34,526 nucleotides of DNA, from the NCBI GenBank assembly GCA_947038175.1, contig CAMQVJ010000024.1, positions 1 to 34,526 of the forward strand, written 5' to 3'. This DNA comes from an uncultured Desulfovibrio sp. GTDB lineage: Bacteria > Desulfobacterota > Desulfovibrionia > Desulfovibrionales > Desulfovibrionaceae. The notes beneath the pieces were generated by a model. The model had not been told where the DNA came from. It saw only the letters and a program-made list of their open reading frames with translations, and made no database searches. Positions 7,095 to 14,769 of this stretch are shown here, in pieces. Made by a program: the position numbers and the translations under genes. Every line of letters starts with the position of its first letter. Positions within the stretch are counted from its first letter, which is position 1.

Positions 7095-7631
7095 ATGAAA
7101 AAAATATTTTTATTAATATTGTTCTGTACATGTATGCTCGTACCAGCAGTGAATGATGTTCGTGCAAATGACGATCAAACCGATGTGGCTGCAGTACCTT
7201 GTAATGAATTCAGCGACTTCGACGGCACAACGAAAAGCATGATGGTTATGTGGATTGATGGTTATGCTGGTGGGTCAACGGATAATACAGAGTTCGGCCA
7301 CGAGTGGTATGCCAGATTATTCCAGCACATGATGGACTATTGCAAAAGTCAGCCTTCTGCAACCGTAATGAGTTCCATGAATGCGTTACCTAAGCCTCAA
7401 CTCAATGGTCAGCGTGACTTCGACTTCCTTCAATATACATGTGAGACCTTCAATCTTGATGAATCAAGTCGTATGATGACGATTTTTTGGGTTGATGGAT
7501 ATTTGAGTGCTCAAAATGATAATACAATGACAGACGACGCTTGGATAGAAGAACTAAGTTCTCATATACTGACGTTTTGTCAAAACAACCCTGGTGGTAA
7601 TTTAACTGATGCTCTTAGTGCCTTGAACTAA
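7095..7631 (+). CDS. secreted protein with two HdeA-like domains
   Basis: The product is 178 residues. I chose ATG at 7095 (MKKIFLLILF) because it has GGGGA upstream and begins a typical signal peptide (KK, hydrophobic core, cleavage near VRAND). The mature part contains two copies of the HdeA-type pattern: C-x-x-F...(W)-(I/V)-DGY...C. Copy 1 is PCNEFSDFD ... WIDGYAGG ... MMDYCKSQP; copy 2 is TCETFNLDE ... WVDGYLSA ... HILTFCQNNP. Each has one cysteine pair that should form a disulphide. HdeA/HdeB are periplasmic acid-stress chaperones of about 90-110 residues; a tandem form is less usual. Chaperone function is inferred from the family. The gene stands alone with its own promoter and terminator. 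Confidence 0.75.
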   Translation: MKKIFLLILFCTCMLVPAVNDVRANDDQTDVAAVPCNEFSDFDGTTKSMMVMWIDGYAGGSTDNTEFGHEWYARLFQHMMDYCKSQPSATVMSSMNALPKPQLNGQRDFDFLQYTCETFNLDESSRMMTIFWVDGYLSAQNDNTMTDDAWIEELSSHILTFCQNNPGGNLTDALSALN

Positions 7632-7653
7632 ACTCCCCAATATTTTTTTATAC

Positions 7654-7688
7654 GTGGGCTTTTGTCACATAGGCATAAGCCCACTTTT
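7654..7688 (+). terminator. terminator of the HdeA-like gene
   Basis: GTGGGCTT (7654-7661) pairs with AAGCCCAC (7677-7684) around a 15-base loop and is followed by TTTT. It lies 22 bases after the stop codon. Confidence 0.7.
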
Positions 7689-8062
7689 CTCTTTATAGCC
7701 TTTAGGTACATTGGTGCCTAAAGACTTTTAGCAATCTTCGATCCGAAGCATTCCTTAATTGTGGAAAAAATAGAAGAAGCCACACATATCAAAGCGACCA
7801 CAAAACAGCCAAACAATAGTATGGTTAATCAAAAAAAAGTTTGTGGATTGCTTATTAAAACTGAGCATAGGGGGCACAGATTATGATTTTGTCATATCAA
7901 TCCCCCGCCCCATTCGACGAAGGGCAAGGGTGATTGGGGCGAGGTTTCATTATCAAAACCTAAAAAGATAATACAAGAAAAAGATTTAATATTTTTACCA
8001 TCCTTGTTTTTCAGACAGCAGAAAGCGTACAAAAAAAGCCGCTATTACAGATTCAATAAACG
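7689..8062. other. intergenic region between HdeA-like gene and mutM
   Basis: No coding frame is credible here. The region holds a second hairpin (CTTTAGGTAC at 7700-7709 with GTGCCTAAAG at 7714-7723), copy 2 of the 38-bp repeat, and a GC-rich inverted pair CGCCCCA (7906-7912) / TGGGGCG (7935-7941) that stands out in this AT-rich DNA. I found no clear terminator for mutM. Confidence 0.4.
7826..7863 (+). repeat. 38-bp direct repeat, copy 2
   Basis: Same orientation as copy 1 at 6727-6764, with three mismatches in 38. The flanks beyond the repeat differ, apart from a CACAGATT shared a few bases further on. Confidence 0.8.
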
Positions 8063-9025
8063 CTACACCACAAACAAAGGCTGACAACACGTGCAAAAAC
8101 TTGAGGTTCTTCCTGCTACTGTTATTTTAGAGAGAGTCGTATCGCAATTTTTACATAGCTGCCCTGCTCTATTGTAAACATAAAATTTATTTTGAAAACT
8201 GCCGACGTCGCCATTTGCCGTGCGATAATCTCGAATAGAACTCCCACAAAATTTAATAGATTCCTCAAGAACATCAACCATACAGCCATGGAGTTTTTCA
8301 AGCGCTAATGTAGATAAATCCCGTGCACGCTGTTGTGGGTGAATTTTAGCTCTAAAAAGCCCTTCATCGGCATAAATATTGCCAATACCAGAAACAATTT
8401 GTTGATTCAATATAAGGGATTTTATGGTGCCACTTTTGCCACAAAGAAGGCTTGCAAATTCCTTGCTCGTTATTTCAAACGGATCAGGCCCCAGTTTCTG
8501 CCAAAAATCCCAATGAGCAATACTTTCTTTGCTAAGCGCCCTTACATAGCCAAACTTTCGAACATCATCGAAAAATATACGAGTGCCATCCTCTAAATCA
8601 ATAATGAGTCTTGTGTGCTTAGTCGGTGCTGTTCCTTGAGGATAGGGAAAAACACGCCCTGTCATCTTTAGATGAAAGGCAAGGGCAAAAATCTGAGTAT
8701 TTTCATGCTGATTTGTATGCATATTGTCATACGGATTGGTCTGTATGATAGACTCTTGCCTATCCGTATGACTGCTTTTCTGGCTATCATGCTGGTCAAG
8801 ACACACATTATTCTCTTGCGGGTATTCTAAATTAACCAGCAAAAGCTTTCCTCGCCTACTCGTGGAATATATAATTGGCTTTTTATGAGAATTCGCAACA
8901 TCTTCTGGTGATATATCACCCTGCCACGTTTTATCATTCAAAACATGGATAGCACAGATTTTCTTACCCATAACATGAGGTGCTAAGGTGCGAGCAACGG
9001 TTTCAATCTCTGGTAGTTCAGGCAT
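8063..9025 (-). CDS. mutM: formamidopyrimidine-DNA glycosylase (Fpg/MutM)
   Basis: This bifunctional DNA glycosylase/AP lyase removes 8-oxoguanine and formamidopyrimidines. The sequence starts MPELPEIETV, with the catalytic P2 and E3 of the family; RRGK at ~57-60 gives the conserved lysine. FHLKMTGR, the H2TH-type stretch SLILNQQIVSGIGNIYADE and the C-terminal zinc finger (LCKNC ... FCTCC) are all present. At 320 residues it is ~45-50 longer than usual: residues ~68-112 form a hydrophilic insertion rich in Q, N, H, D and T inside the N-terminal domain. The ribosome-binding site is weak (GAGCG). It reads toward the HdeA-like gene and is transcribed in the same direction as hcp and PAAR. Confidence 0.93.
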   Translation of the reverse strand: MPELPEIETVARTLAPHVMGKKICAIHVLNDKTWQGDISPEDVANSHKKPIIYSTSRRGKLLLVNLEYPQENNVCLDQHDSQKSSHTDRQESIIQTNPYDNMHTNQHENTQIFALAFHLKMTGRVFPYPQGTAPTKHTRLIIDLEDGTRIFFDDVRKFGYVRALSKESIAHWDFWQKLGPDPFEITSKEFASLLCGKSGTIKSLILNQQIVSGIGNIYADEGLFRAKIHPQQRARDLSTLALEKLHGCMVDVLEESIKFCGSSIRDYRTANGDVGSFQNKFYVYNRAGQLCKNCDTTLSKITVAGRTSSFCTCCQPLFVV

Positions 9026-9381
9026 AGTTTTCGCTCAATGTATTTCGCTACTATTCTTGGTGTTTTCTAGTATCGGTTTGGGAGTTCGTCCGCATCTTCT
9101 GCACTTATAATACGGGTATACGTCCTCAACTGTCAAGCCAGAGCATTTTGAAAAACTATAATAAAGAAACAGCACGCCTTTTAACTCATTTGTATTTTAG
9201 ACGAAGCAAGGATTTCTCGTAAGCAAAAAAATACTAATTATCTAAACAATACACAGTATAAACTTAACACAGTCGATAGAGCAACCAGCTTGTATTTAGT
9301 TAGTGGGAGTTCAAATCTCCCGTTGCTCCATAATATTCAAACACTTATAAGAATAACCGTTAATCCTCGTAAAAAACAGTA
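9026..9381. other. intergenic region between mutM and PAAR
   Basis: The region contains no credible protein gene. Its right half holds the degenerate tRNA-like sequence at 9258-9330, just downstream of the PAAR stop. I saw no convincing terminator for PAAR. Confidence 0.4.
9258..9330 (+). pseudogene. degenerate tRNA-like sequence (tRNA-Thr-like remnant)
   Basis: The right part is tRNA-like: T-arm GGGAG-TTCAAAT-CTCCC (9305-9321), then GTTGCTCCA ending in CCA. Further left are AGTCGATA-GAGC (D-loop and 3' D-stem, 9271-9282) and a stretch that threads as an anticodon arm with loop CTTGTAT (anticodon TGT, threonine). However, the D-stem 5' strand is ACAC instead of GCTC, the anticodon stem has a mismatch, and bases 9258-9264 do not pair with the 3' acceptor. 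GAGCAAC (9279-9285) does pair perfectly with GTTGCTC (9322-9328). It is more likely a decayed tRNA or an integration scar than an active gene. Confidence 0.5.
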
Positions 9382-9648
9382 TTAGACATCAACAAATCTT
9401 GTAGTTGAACCCGCTATAATTTGAGCTCCACACGAAGTTTTGCTACCTACATGCGCTACTGGTGCACCATCCACATATGTTGTAAATGCGCCAGTGATTA
9501 TTACTTGAGGCCCATGCAAAGAGCACACAACTTTATCACCAATTCGAGCAACGCACAGCCCATCACAAGTCGCTACAAGCGAGCCTGTAAGAACCGTTCC
9601 ACCATGATTTATTGGATCGCCTATTCTGGCAACACCTTTCTTAGACAT
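9382..9648 (-). CDS. PAAR-domain protein, T6SS spike tip
   Basis: The product is 88 residues, a bare PAAR domain: GVARIGDPINHGGTVLTGS at the start, GLCVARIGDKVVCSLHGPQVI in the middle, and AHVGSKTSCGAQIIAGS near the end. The His and Cys residues (H15, C46, H49 and C76, approximately) fit the metal-binding set of PAAR tips. PAAR proteins form the sharp cone that caps the VgrG trimer. No toxin extension is present. A good AAGGAAGG lies upstream. It follows hcp in the same orientation but is separated from it by a terminator; no vgrG is adjacent. Confidence 0.92.
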   Translation of the reverse strand: MSKKGVARIGDPINHGGTVLTGSLVATCDGLCVARIGDKVVCSLHGPQVIITGAFTTYVDGAPVAHVGSKTSCGAQIIAGSTTRFVDV

Positions 9649-9741
9649 ATAAGTACCTTCCTTTTTTATGCAATATGAGAAGAGAGCTTGTTATATTTCA
9701 ACTTCGATTATAGCCCTATTATCCAAATCTACGATTTATAT

Positions 9742-9769
9742 AAAAAAGGGGGTAATCAATATTACCCCC
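9742..9769 (-). terminator. strong terminator after hcp
   Basis: On the minus strand GGGGGTAAT, loop ATTG and ATTACCCCC form a 9-bp perfect hairpin followed by six T. It begins 19 bases after the hcp stop and ~100 bases before PAAR. It should make hcp a mainly monocistronic, abundant transcript, with PAAR expressed by read-through or from its own promoter. Confidence 0.88.
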
Positions 9770-9787
9770 AAAGAATGCTTGTGATGC

Positions 9788-10306
9788 TTATGATGCTTGA
9801 GGTTTACGCCAGTCATCAGACTCTGCGGTGCTCGCAACTTCATGTGTTTTTGTTATTTTACGATATGTAAATTCTACATCTTCTAAGTGAGTAAAATGCG
9901 CCATACCTGGATCTTGACAATTAGGCATGTATTGAGAAATATTAGTAATAATCGCATCTTCTAAGGACATTGTATAATAATGTTCCATTGTTCCTTGTGC
10001 TGATGTGCGATAAAATTTAAGCTCAACTTTTGGTAAACGTTCACCCGTTGAAAGTGCACGAAAAAGTAAAGGTGATGATTTATCAATTACTTTGGTCACT
10101 TTTAACGGTTGGTGAACACGTTGCCCCGTTGGTTGTCCAGACTGTGGATCACGTGGCAAAAAGATTTTGTGCTCAAATGCTTCAACAAGAGCTTCATCTT
10201 CATGCCCTTCTTGATATATATTACCAACAGATGCTTCTGTAAAATTACCTGCTGTAATATTTCCTTGTGTTTCACCTTCAACGCTAAGATAGGCGGGGGT
10301 TGGCAT
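9788..10306 (-). CDS. hcp: Hcp, T6SS inner-tube protein (TssD)
   Basis: The product is 172 residues. The start MPTPAYLSVEGETQGNI is the typical Hcp beginning; the family pattern continues with a hydrophilic loop (LPRDPQSGQPTGQRVHQPL), a conserved central part (VTKVIDKSSPLLFRALSTGE) and the C-terminal TMSLEDAIITNISQYMP ... HLEDVEFTYRKI. Hexameric rings of Hcp stack into the tube that is propelled by sheath contraction and can carry small effectors. The ATG follows AGAGGAG. The gene is divergent from tssA, has its own sigma-54 promoter (10368-10383) and a strong terminator, in line with its need for high expression. Confidence 0.96.
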   Translation of the reverse strand: MPTPAYLSVEGETQGNITAGNFTEASVGNIYQEGHEDEALVEAFEHKIFLPRDPQSGQPTGQRVHQPLKVTKVIDKSSPLLFRALSTGERLPKVELKFYRTSAQGTMEHYYTMSLEDAIITNISQYMPNCQDPGMAHFTHLEDVEFTYRKITKTHEVASTAESDDWRKPQAS

Positions 10307-10367
10307 ACTAATCTCCTCTGATTATAATGTTTTTCTTTTCTTTGCTTTTCGTTTCTCTTCTTTTATT

Positions 10368-10383
10368 AGCAAGAATAATGCCA
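10368..10383 (-). promoter_or_regulatory. sigma-54 (-24/-12) promoter of hcp
   Basis: On the minus strand the site reads TGGCATTATTCTTGCT. It has GG and GC separated by exactly ten bases and matches TGGCAC-N5-TTGCW at all but one position. Transcription would start near 10357 and hcp starts at 10306. The cluster itself encodes a sigma-54 activator with an intact GAFTGA motif (20253-21785), its likely partner. Confidence 0.8.
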
Positions 10384-10555
10384 TAATTAAAAGTGAGTAT
10401 ATTCAGCATTTTGCATGTTACAGTCTTAGCTGTATTAGCGAAAATTCGTCACTCTTTAACCTGCATAAAGAAAAAAACGATCTAATCCCTATAAATACAA
10501 TGAATCTAGATGACGAAATTTCAATAGTGAAATTCAGATTTATTTAGAAAATACA

Positions 10556-10584
10556 TTGACACATAATATATTATTATATATTTA
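10556..10584 (+). promoter_or_regulatory. sigma-70-like promoter of the tssA operon
   Basis: A consensus TTGACA (10556-10561) is followed by a long AT-rich stretch with possible -10 boxes TATATT (10577-10582, spacer 15) or TATTTA (10579-10584, spacer 17). tssA starts ~60 bases downstream. No -24/-12 element was found on this strand. Confidence 0.5.
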
Positions 10585-10642
10585 TATATCTGTTAATATA
10601 TATCTTCATATACACACTTGTACGTTATAGGGCTTAATTGAT

Positions 10643-12220
10643 ATGGATACATTAGCAAGCAATTGGTACCAGCTTTTAGCAGATAAGAAGAACTATGGCA
10701 TGGATATTTCCTTCTTACCTGATTTTGAATTATTGCAAAATGAAATAAACAAGTCCACGTCACTCCATGACTGTGGCCCTACTGACTGGTCTTTAGTCAT
10801 AAGCCTATCTGATAAAATATTATCTAATGAGAGCAAGGACTTATGGGTATTCATGTATGGAATTGCAGGGCATTATCACAAAAATGGCTTATTAGCATTC
10901 GCCACCACACTTTCAAACTCCATAGATTTTATAGCGAAGCACTGGGAAGGTTTGTACCCTCAAATCACAAAAAAACAACGTAGGCTCGCTTCTTTTTTAT
11001 GGCTACAAACACAAATAAAGCAGTGGAATAATCAATCACGATATCAAAACACTGATTCTTCTGTGAGTAAATTTGCTGCGACGCAAGCATTAACAAAACT
11101 GGAAAGCTTTCTAAGCGAAAATTTTGACAATGCACCCGTTTTTACAAGTTTAATGAATCAAGTATTACAGACCAATGCCAATACAAAAGCAGAAGAAGAT
11201 ATCGCCCAAGACGACGATACATCAAATCTAGAACAAAATATCCAACAAGATAAAACAGTAGCTATTACAACTCAAACACCAGAACATATGCAAGTCGAAT
11301 CTAAGACTTCAAACCTTATTCCAAAAATCCAACAGTCTGGGATAGTTCGAGATATTATTGACAACGGAAGAAAACTTGCCACTCATATTCTATCACAAAA
11401 TAACTTTGATGAACGAGGATTTCTTTTACATAGGTCTGCAATTTGGGGCACACTTCTGCAATTACCTCCTAGCGATAGCAATGGAAAAACTCAGCTATCC
11501 TGTGGTATACCTCAAGATAAACTACAAGAATATCAAAGCTCTTTTGAAAACAGACAGTATAGAGATATTATATATCCCTTAGAAATTTCAACAGGAAAAT
11601 CGCCTTTTTGGCTTGATGGTCATTATATGGTTGCTCGTTGCCTTGAGGAATTGAAGGCCGACTTAGCCTATCAAGTATTAAAAGTAACCTTTATTCAACT
11701 TATTAATCGCTTCCCTGCCCTCTTAAATTACACCTTTGGCAATGGTATGCCCTTTGCGTCTTCTGCTGTGCATGACTGGTATCACCTCATTTCACGGGAA
11801 GAAGTGTTCATAGAAAAGCCTCTTTCATTCGAGAAAGAGATTATGATAACCAATTCTCACACTGATATTTTGCAAGAAGCTATTCTTTTAAGTAAAGAAC
11901 AAAATTTTCATGTTGGATTGCGCCATTTGGGTAAGGCATCTTCTGGGAGAAATAAGTCCGTCTTTACTCTTGGTATATTACAAGCAAAATATTGTATCCA
12001 ACTACATAAAACAGATATCGCACTCCAACTACTTGAGTCACTTTATTTTCAGCTTAAAGACTGGGAAATGCTTGATTGGGAACCTGAGCTTACGGTTCAA
12101 ATATTATCTTTGCTTTTATCTTGTAAAGCAAAAGATTCTAGTAAAGACAGCCTTGAACAAAAGCGTCTTTTATACCGTCTGAATTTAGATGCAGCATTAA
12201 ATCTCACAATGCTTGCATAA
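10643..12220 (+). CDS. tssA: TssA, T6SS baseplate/sheath assembly protein (VasJ/ImpA type)
   Basis: The product is 525 residues. The N-terminal ImpA domain (~10-130) shows the family pattern: DWSLVISLSDKIL, GIAGHYHKNG and, at ~100-107, HWEGLYPQ. A hydrophilic linker rich in D, E, Q and T (~178-235) follows, then a VasJ-type C-terminal region (RDIIDNGRKLATHILSQN, FLLHRSAIWGTLLQLPP, GHYMVARCLEEL) reaching to the end. TssA proteins help to start the baseplate and to build or cap the growing sheath. The upstream Shine-Dalgarno is weak (TAGGGC). It is the first gene of the rightward T6SS operon; the next gene, tssB, follows after 15 bases. Confidence 0.9.
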   Translation: MDTLASNWYQLLADKKNYGMDISFLPDFELLQNEINKSTSLHDCGPTDWSLVISLSDKILSNESKDLWVFMYGIAGHYHKNGLLAFATTLSNSIDFIAKHWEGLYPQITKKQRRLASFLWLQTQIKQWNNQSRYQNTDSSVSKFAATQALTKLESFLSENFDNAPVFTSLMNQVLQTNANTKAEEDIAQDDDTSNLEQNIQQDKTVAITTQTPEHMQVESKTSNLIPKIQQSGIVRDIIDNGRKLATHILSQNNFDERGFLLHRSAIWGTLLQLPPSDSNGKTQLSCGIPQDKLQEYQSSFENRQYRDIIYPLEISTGKSPFWLDGHYMVARCLEELKADLAYQVLKVTFIQLINRFPALLNYTFGNGMPFASSAVHDWYHLISREEVFIEKPLSFEKEIMITNSHTDILQEAILLSKEQNFHVGLRHLGKASSGRNKSVFTLGILQAKYCIQLHKTDIALQLLESLYFQLKDWEMLDWEPELTVQILSLLLSCKAKDSSKDSLEQKRLLYRLNLDAALNLTMLA

Positions 12221-12235
12221 AACATGGAGGATTAA

Positions 12236-12814
12236 ATGGCTAAAAAAGAATCATCTGTCGCCCCAAAGGAACGCATCAATGTTACGTTTAAACCAGCAAT
12301 TGGTGGTGCAACTGAAGAAATCGAATTACCATTAAAAGTTATGGTTATTGGTGACTTTCTGCATAGACATGACGACCGTCCCATGGCAGAGCGCACGCCT
12401 ATTTCTATCAACAAAAACAACTTTGTAGATGTAATGTCAAAACAAAATTTAAGCTTAGAACTTGCCATACCAAATGTCTTACAAGAGGGAGCAGAAGACA
12501 CCGATATTCCCGTCTCACTATCCTTTGAGTCCATGCGAGATTTTGAGCCTGGCAATATTGTGGAACAAATTCCAAGTACAAATAAACTTATGCGGATTCG
12601 TGAAGCTTTATCAGCTCTCAAAGGTCCTATGGGTAATATGCCAGCTTTTCGTGTTGCACTTGAAGCCGTTTTGAAGGACCCAAGCCAAATTGATGAAATA
12701 CGAAAAGAGCTTGAAAAGGTAGGTATTGATCTTTCCCTACCACTTGAAAAAGGTAACACTCGCAAGAAAGAGAAAGATACAAAAAAAGATTCAAAAGACG
12801 AGCCTACAAAATAG
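12236..12814 (+). CDS. tssB: TssB, small sheath subunit
   Basis: The product is 192 residues with a good GGAGG before the ATG. The family signature is clear: RINVTFKPAIGGATEEIELPLK, VMVIGDFLHR, then ISINKNNFVDVMSKQNLSLEL and SFESMRDFEPGNIVEQIP, LMRIREALSALKGPMGN. TssB and TssC form the contractile sheath. The last ~18 residues are an unusual charged tail (KKEKDTKKDSKDEPTK) built from an A-rich sequence that recurs in tssH. Ordinary TssB proteins end soon after the helical region, so the tail is an extension. Confidence 0.95.
   Translation: MAKKESSVAPKERINVTFKPAIGGATEEIELPLKVMVIGDFLHRHDDRPMAERTPISINKNNFVDVMSKQNLSLELAIPNVLQEGAEDTDIPVSLSFESMRDFEPGNIVEQIPSTNKLMRIREALSALKGPMGNMPAFRVALEAVLKDPSQIDEIRKELEKVGIDLSLPLEKGNTRKKEKDTKKDSKDEPTK
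12764..12789 (+). repeat. A-rich 26-bp sequence shared with tssH
   Basis: This stretch inside the 3' end of tssB (encoding KKEKDTKK) matches 19108-19133 inside tssH with one mismatch in 26 and in the same reading frame. It may be a simple-sequence coincidence, a gene-conversion patch, or convergent charged tails. Confidence 0.6.
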
Positions 12815-12905
12815 CAATATTCATTATAACTAATGTATTAGATATATTTTCCACATAACTTAGTATGTATTAGAATAGGATATTACATATATCTGAGGAG
12901 TAATT

Positions 12906-14378
12906 ATGAGTCAAAAAATGGAAAGTGCACAGGATCTTAGTTCTGAACAATCCTTACTCGCCCAAATTATTAGTGAAACCAATATTGACCCATCAGAGGA
13001 AGGCTATGAAGAAGCACGCCTTGGTATTGGTGCAATTTTAGATATGCTTCAACCAGAACAGCTTGAAGATAAAGTTAATAAAGCAATGGTGGACAATCTT
13101 ATTGCTAATATTGATAAAAGAATTTCAACCTTTACAGATAAAATTCTTCATCATCAAGATTTTCAAGCATTAGAATCATCATGGAGAGGTTTAAAACTTC
13201 TCACAGACAGAACAGATTTTCGTGAAAATATTAGTATTGAATTTATCAACCTTCCTAAAGACGATTTGTTAGATGATTTCTTAGATGCACCTGAAATCAC
13301 ACAATCATCTCTTTATAAAGTTGTGTATACAGCAGAATATGGCCAATTTGGTGGACAACCAGTTGGCGCTATTATTGGTAATTATTACTTTGGGCCTTCC
13401 GCAGTTGATATGCGACTTTTAGAAAAAATGTCACAGGTTTCTACAATGTCTCATGCGCCATTTATTGCAGCCGCAGCGCCAGATTTCTTTGGTCTAAAAG
13501 ATAATTTTGAGCGTCTTCCAAGCCTCAAGGATTTGCAAGATATCTTTAGTGGCACACGGTATACTAAATGGCAAAGTTTTCGTGAATCTGAAGATTCTCG
13601 CTATGTTGGCCTTGTCTTGCCACGTTTTCTACTGCGTCAACCCTATGACCCAGAAGAAAATCCAATTAAAGCTTTTGTATATAAAGAAAGTGTTGATGAT
13701 AGCCATGCAAATTTCCTTTGGGGAAATGCGGCATTCGCTTTTGCAACAAGAATAACGGATAGTTTTGCTAAATATCGCTGGGCTGCAAATATTATTGGGC
13801 CTCGTTCTGGTGGTGCAGTAGAAGATTTACCTATTCACCTTTATGAAAGCCTCGGCGATATTGAGATGAAAATCCCTACTGAAATTCTTGTATCAGATAG
13901 ACGTGAGTATGAACTCGCCGAACAAGGATTTATCGCTCTCACTATGCGTAAGGGCTCGGATAATGCGGCATTTTTCTCTGCAAACTCCTGCCAAAAGCCC
14001 AAATTCTTTGGTATCTCTGAAGAAGGAAAAAGAGCGGAACTTAATTACAAATTAGGAACACAACTGCCGTATCTTTTTATTGTTTCTCGATTAGCTCATT
14101 ATATAAAAGTGCTTCAACGTGAACATATTGGTTCATGGAAAGAGCGGGTTGACCTTGAAAGAGAGCTAAACACATGGATTAGGCAGTTCGTCGCTGATCA
14201 GGAAAATCCTAGCGCAGACATTCGCAGTCGTCGCCCACTTCGTGAAGCACGTATTGACGTGAGTGATGTTGAAGGCGATCCAGGTTGGTACCGTGTTAAT
14301 ATGAATATTCGCCCTCACTTTAAATATATGGGCGCGTATTTTAGTTTGTCTTTAGTTGGAAAATTGGAAAAGGAATAA
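12906..14378 (+). CDS. tssC: TssC, large sheath subunit
   Basis: The product is 490 residues. The family pattern is obvious: ALESSWRGLKLLTDRTD, KVVYTAEYGQFGGQPVGAI, FIAAAAPDFFGLK, YVGLVLPRFLLRQPY, FLWGNAAFAFATRI, NIIGPRSGGAVEDLP and the C-terminal half with SDRREYELAEQGFIAL and RPHFKYMGAYFSLSLVGKL. TssC forms most of the sheath, and its N-terminal helix is exposed to ClpV on contraction. The ATG follows GAGGAG. A 91-base AT-rich gap separates it from tssB, long for this operon; I saw neither a terminator nor a clear promoter in it. Confidence 0.97.
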   Translation: MSQKMESAQDLSSEQSLLAQIISETNIDPSEEGYEEARLGIGAILDMLQPEQLEDKVNKAMVDNLIANIDKRISTFTDKILHHQDFQALESSWRGLKLLTDRTDFRENISIEFINLPKDDLLDDFLDAPEITQSSLYKVVYTAEYGQFGGQPVGAIIGNYYFGPSAVDMRLLEKMSQVSTMSHAPFIAAAAPDFFGLKDNFERLPSLKDLQDIFSGTRYTKWQSFRESEDSRYVGLVLPRFLLRQPYDPEENPIKAFVYKESVDDSHANFLWGNAAFAFATRITDSFAKYRWAANIIGPRSGGAVEDLPIHLYESLGDIEMKIPTEILVSDRREYELAEQGFIALTMRKGSDNAAFFSANSCQKPKFFGISEEGKRAELNYKLGTQLPYLFIVSRLAHYIKVLQREHIGSWKERVDLERELNTWIRQFVADQENPSADIRSRRPLREARIDVSDVEGDPGWYRVNMNIRPHFKYMGAYFSLSLVGKLEKE

Positions 14379-14382
14379 GAAT

Positions 14383-14769
14383 ATGAATGGGAGCCTGTTT
14401 GATAGATTAACAAATACTGAGAACCTCATAATTGATGAAGATGAATCAATTCGTAGGCATCTTTTGCGTTTGCTAACGGCACGAGCAGGTTCAGTGCAAG
14501 CGTTACCTGATTACGGGCTCCCTGACCTTAATAATTTACTCCTTTCAAAAGCGGAACTCCTGCGTGCAATTTGTTTAGCTATTCAAACGTGTATCAGTAA
14601 ATATGAACCAAGACTTATAGATTCAAAAGTATCTGCTTTACCTAGTTCTGATACTTCCATTAATTTAGTTTTTAATATTCAGGCACAAAAACTAAATACT
14701 GATGGATCTTCAGCGCCTTGGAGATGGAACATTATGTTAAATGGTCAGAACGTACAGGAGTCTTCATGA
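14383..14769 (+). CDS. tssE: TssE, baseplate gp25-like protein
   Basis: The product is 128 residues. I chose ATG at 14383 (MNGSLFDRL), just after the tssC stop, with AAGGA in the end of tssC; the frame is open to 14356 but that part overlaps tssC. The gp25 pattern is present: SLFDRL, IRRHLLRLLTARAGSVQALPDYGLPDLN, and the C-terminal beta part (LVFNIQAQ). TssE, TssF, TssG and TssK form the wedge of the T6SS baseplate. Its stop overlaps the tssF start (ATGA), so translation is coupled. Confidence 0.93.
   Translation: MNGSLFDRLTNTENLIIDEDESIRRHLLRLLTARAGSVQALPDYGLPDLNNLLLSKAELLRAICLAIQTCISKYEPRLIDSKVSALPSSDTSINLVFNIQAQKLNTDGSSAPWRWNIMLNGQNVQESS

Larger units (their letters stand above)
10307..10642. 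promoter_or_regulatory. divergent control region hcp / tssA
   Basis: This 336-bp region carries the sigma-54 promoter for hcp on the left and an AT-rich sigma-70-like promoter for tssA on the right. The ~170 bases between the two sites have no coding potential and are the natural location for binding sites of the sigma-54 activator; I could not identify a clear dyad pair. Confidence 0.6.

Noticed and set aside
9258-9330. A functional tRNA-Thr gene
   Set aside because: The T-arm and CCA are good, but the 5' acceptor strand and the 5' D-stem do not pair and the anticodon stem has a mismatch; it is listed as a pseudo-tRNA.
9382-9648. PAAR protein as a specialised toxin
   Set aside because: It ends directly after the PAAR fold at 88 residues; there is no C-terminal extension.
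12232-12765. A 177-residue open frame on the minus strand
   Set aside because: It lies wholly opposite tssB, whose family signature is unmistakable; composition and serine richness are those of a shadow frame.
12815-12905. A separate promoter for tssC
   Set aside because: The gap is AT-rich with several TATA-like strings but no -35 partner and no -24/-12 element; I could not support one.
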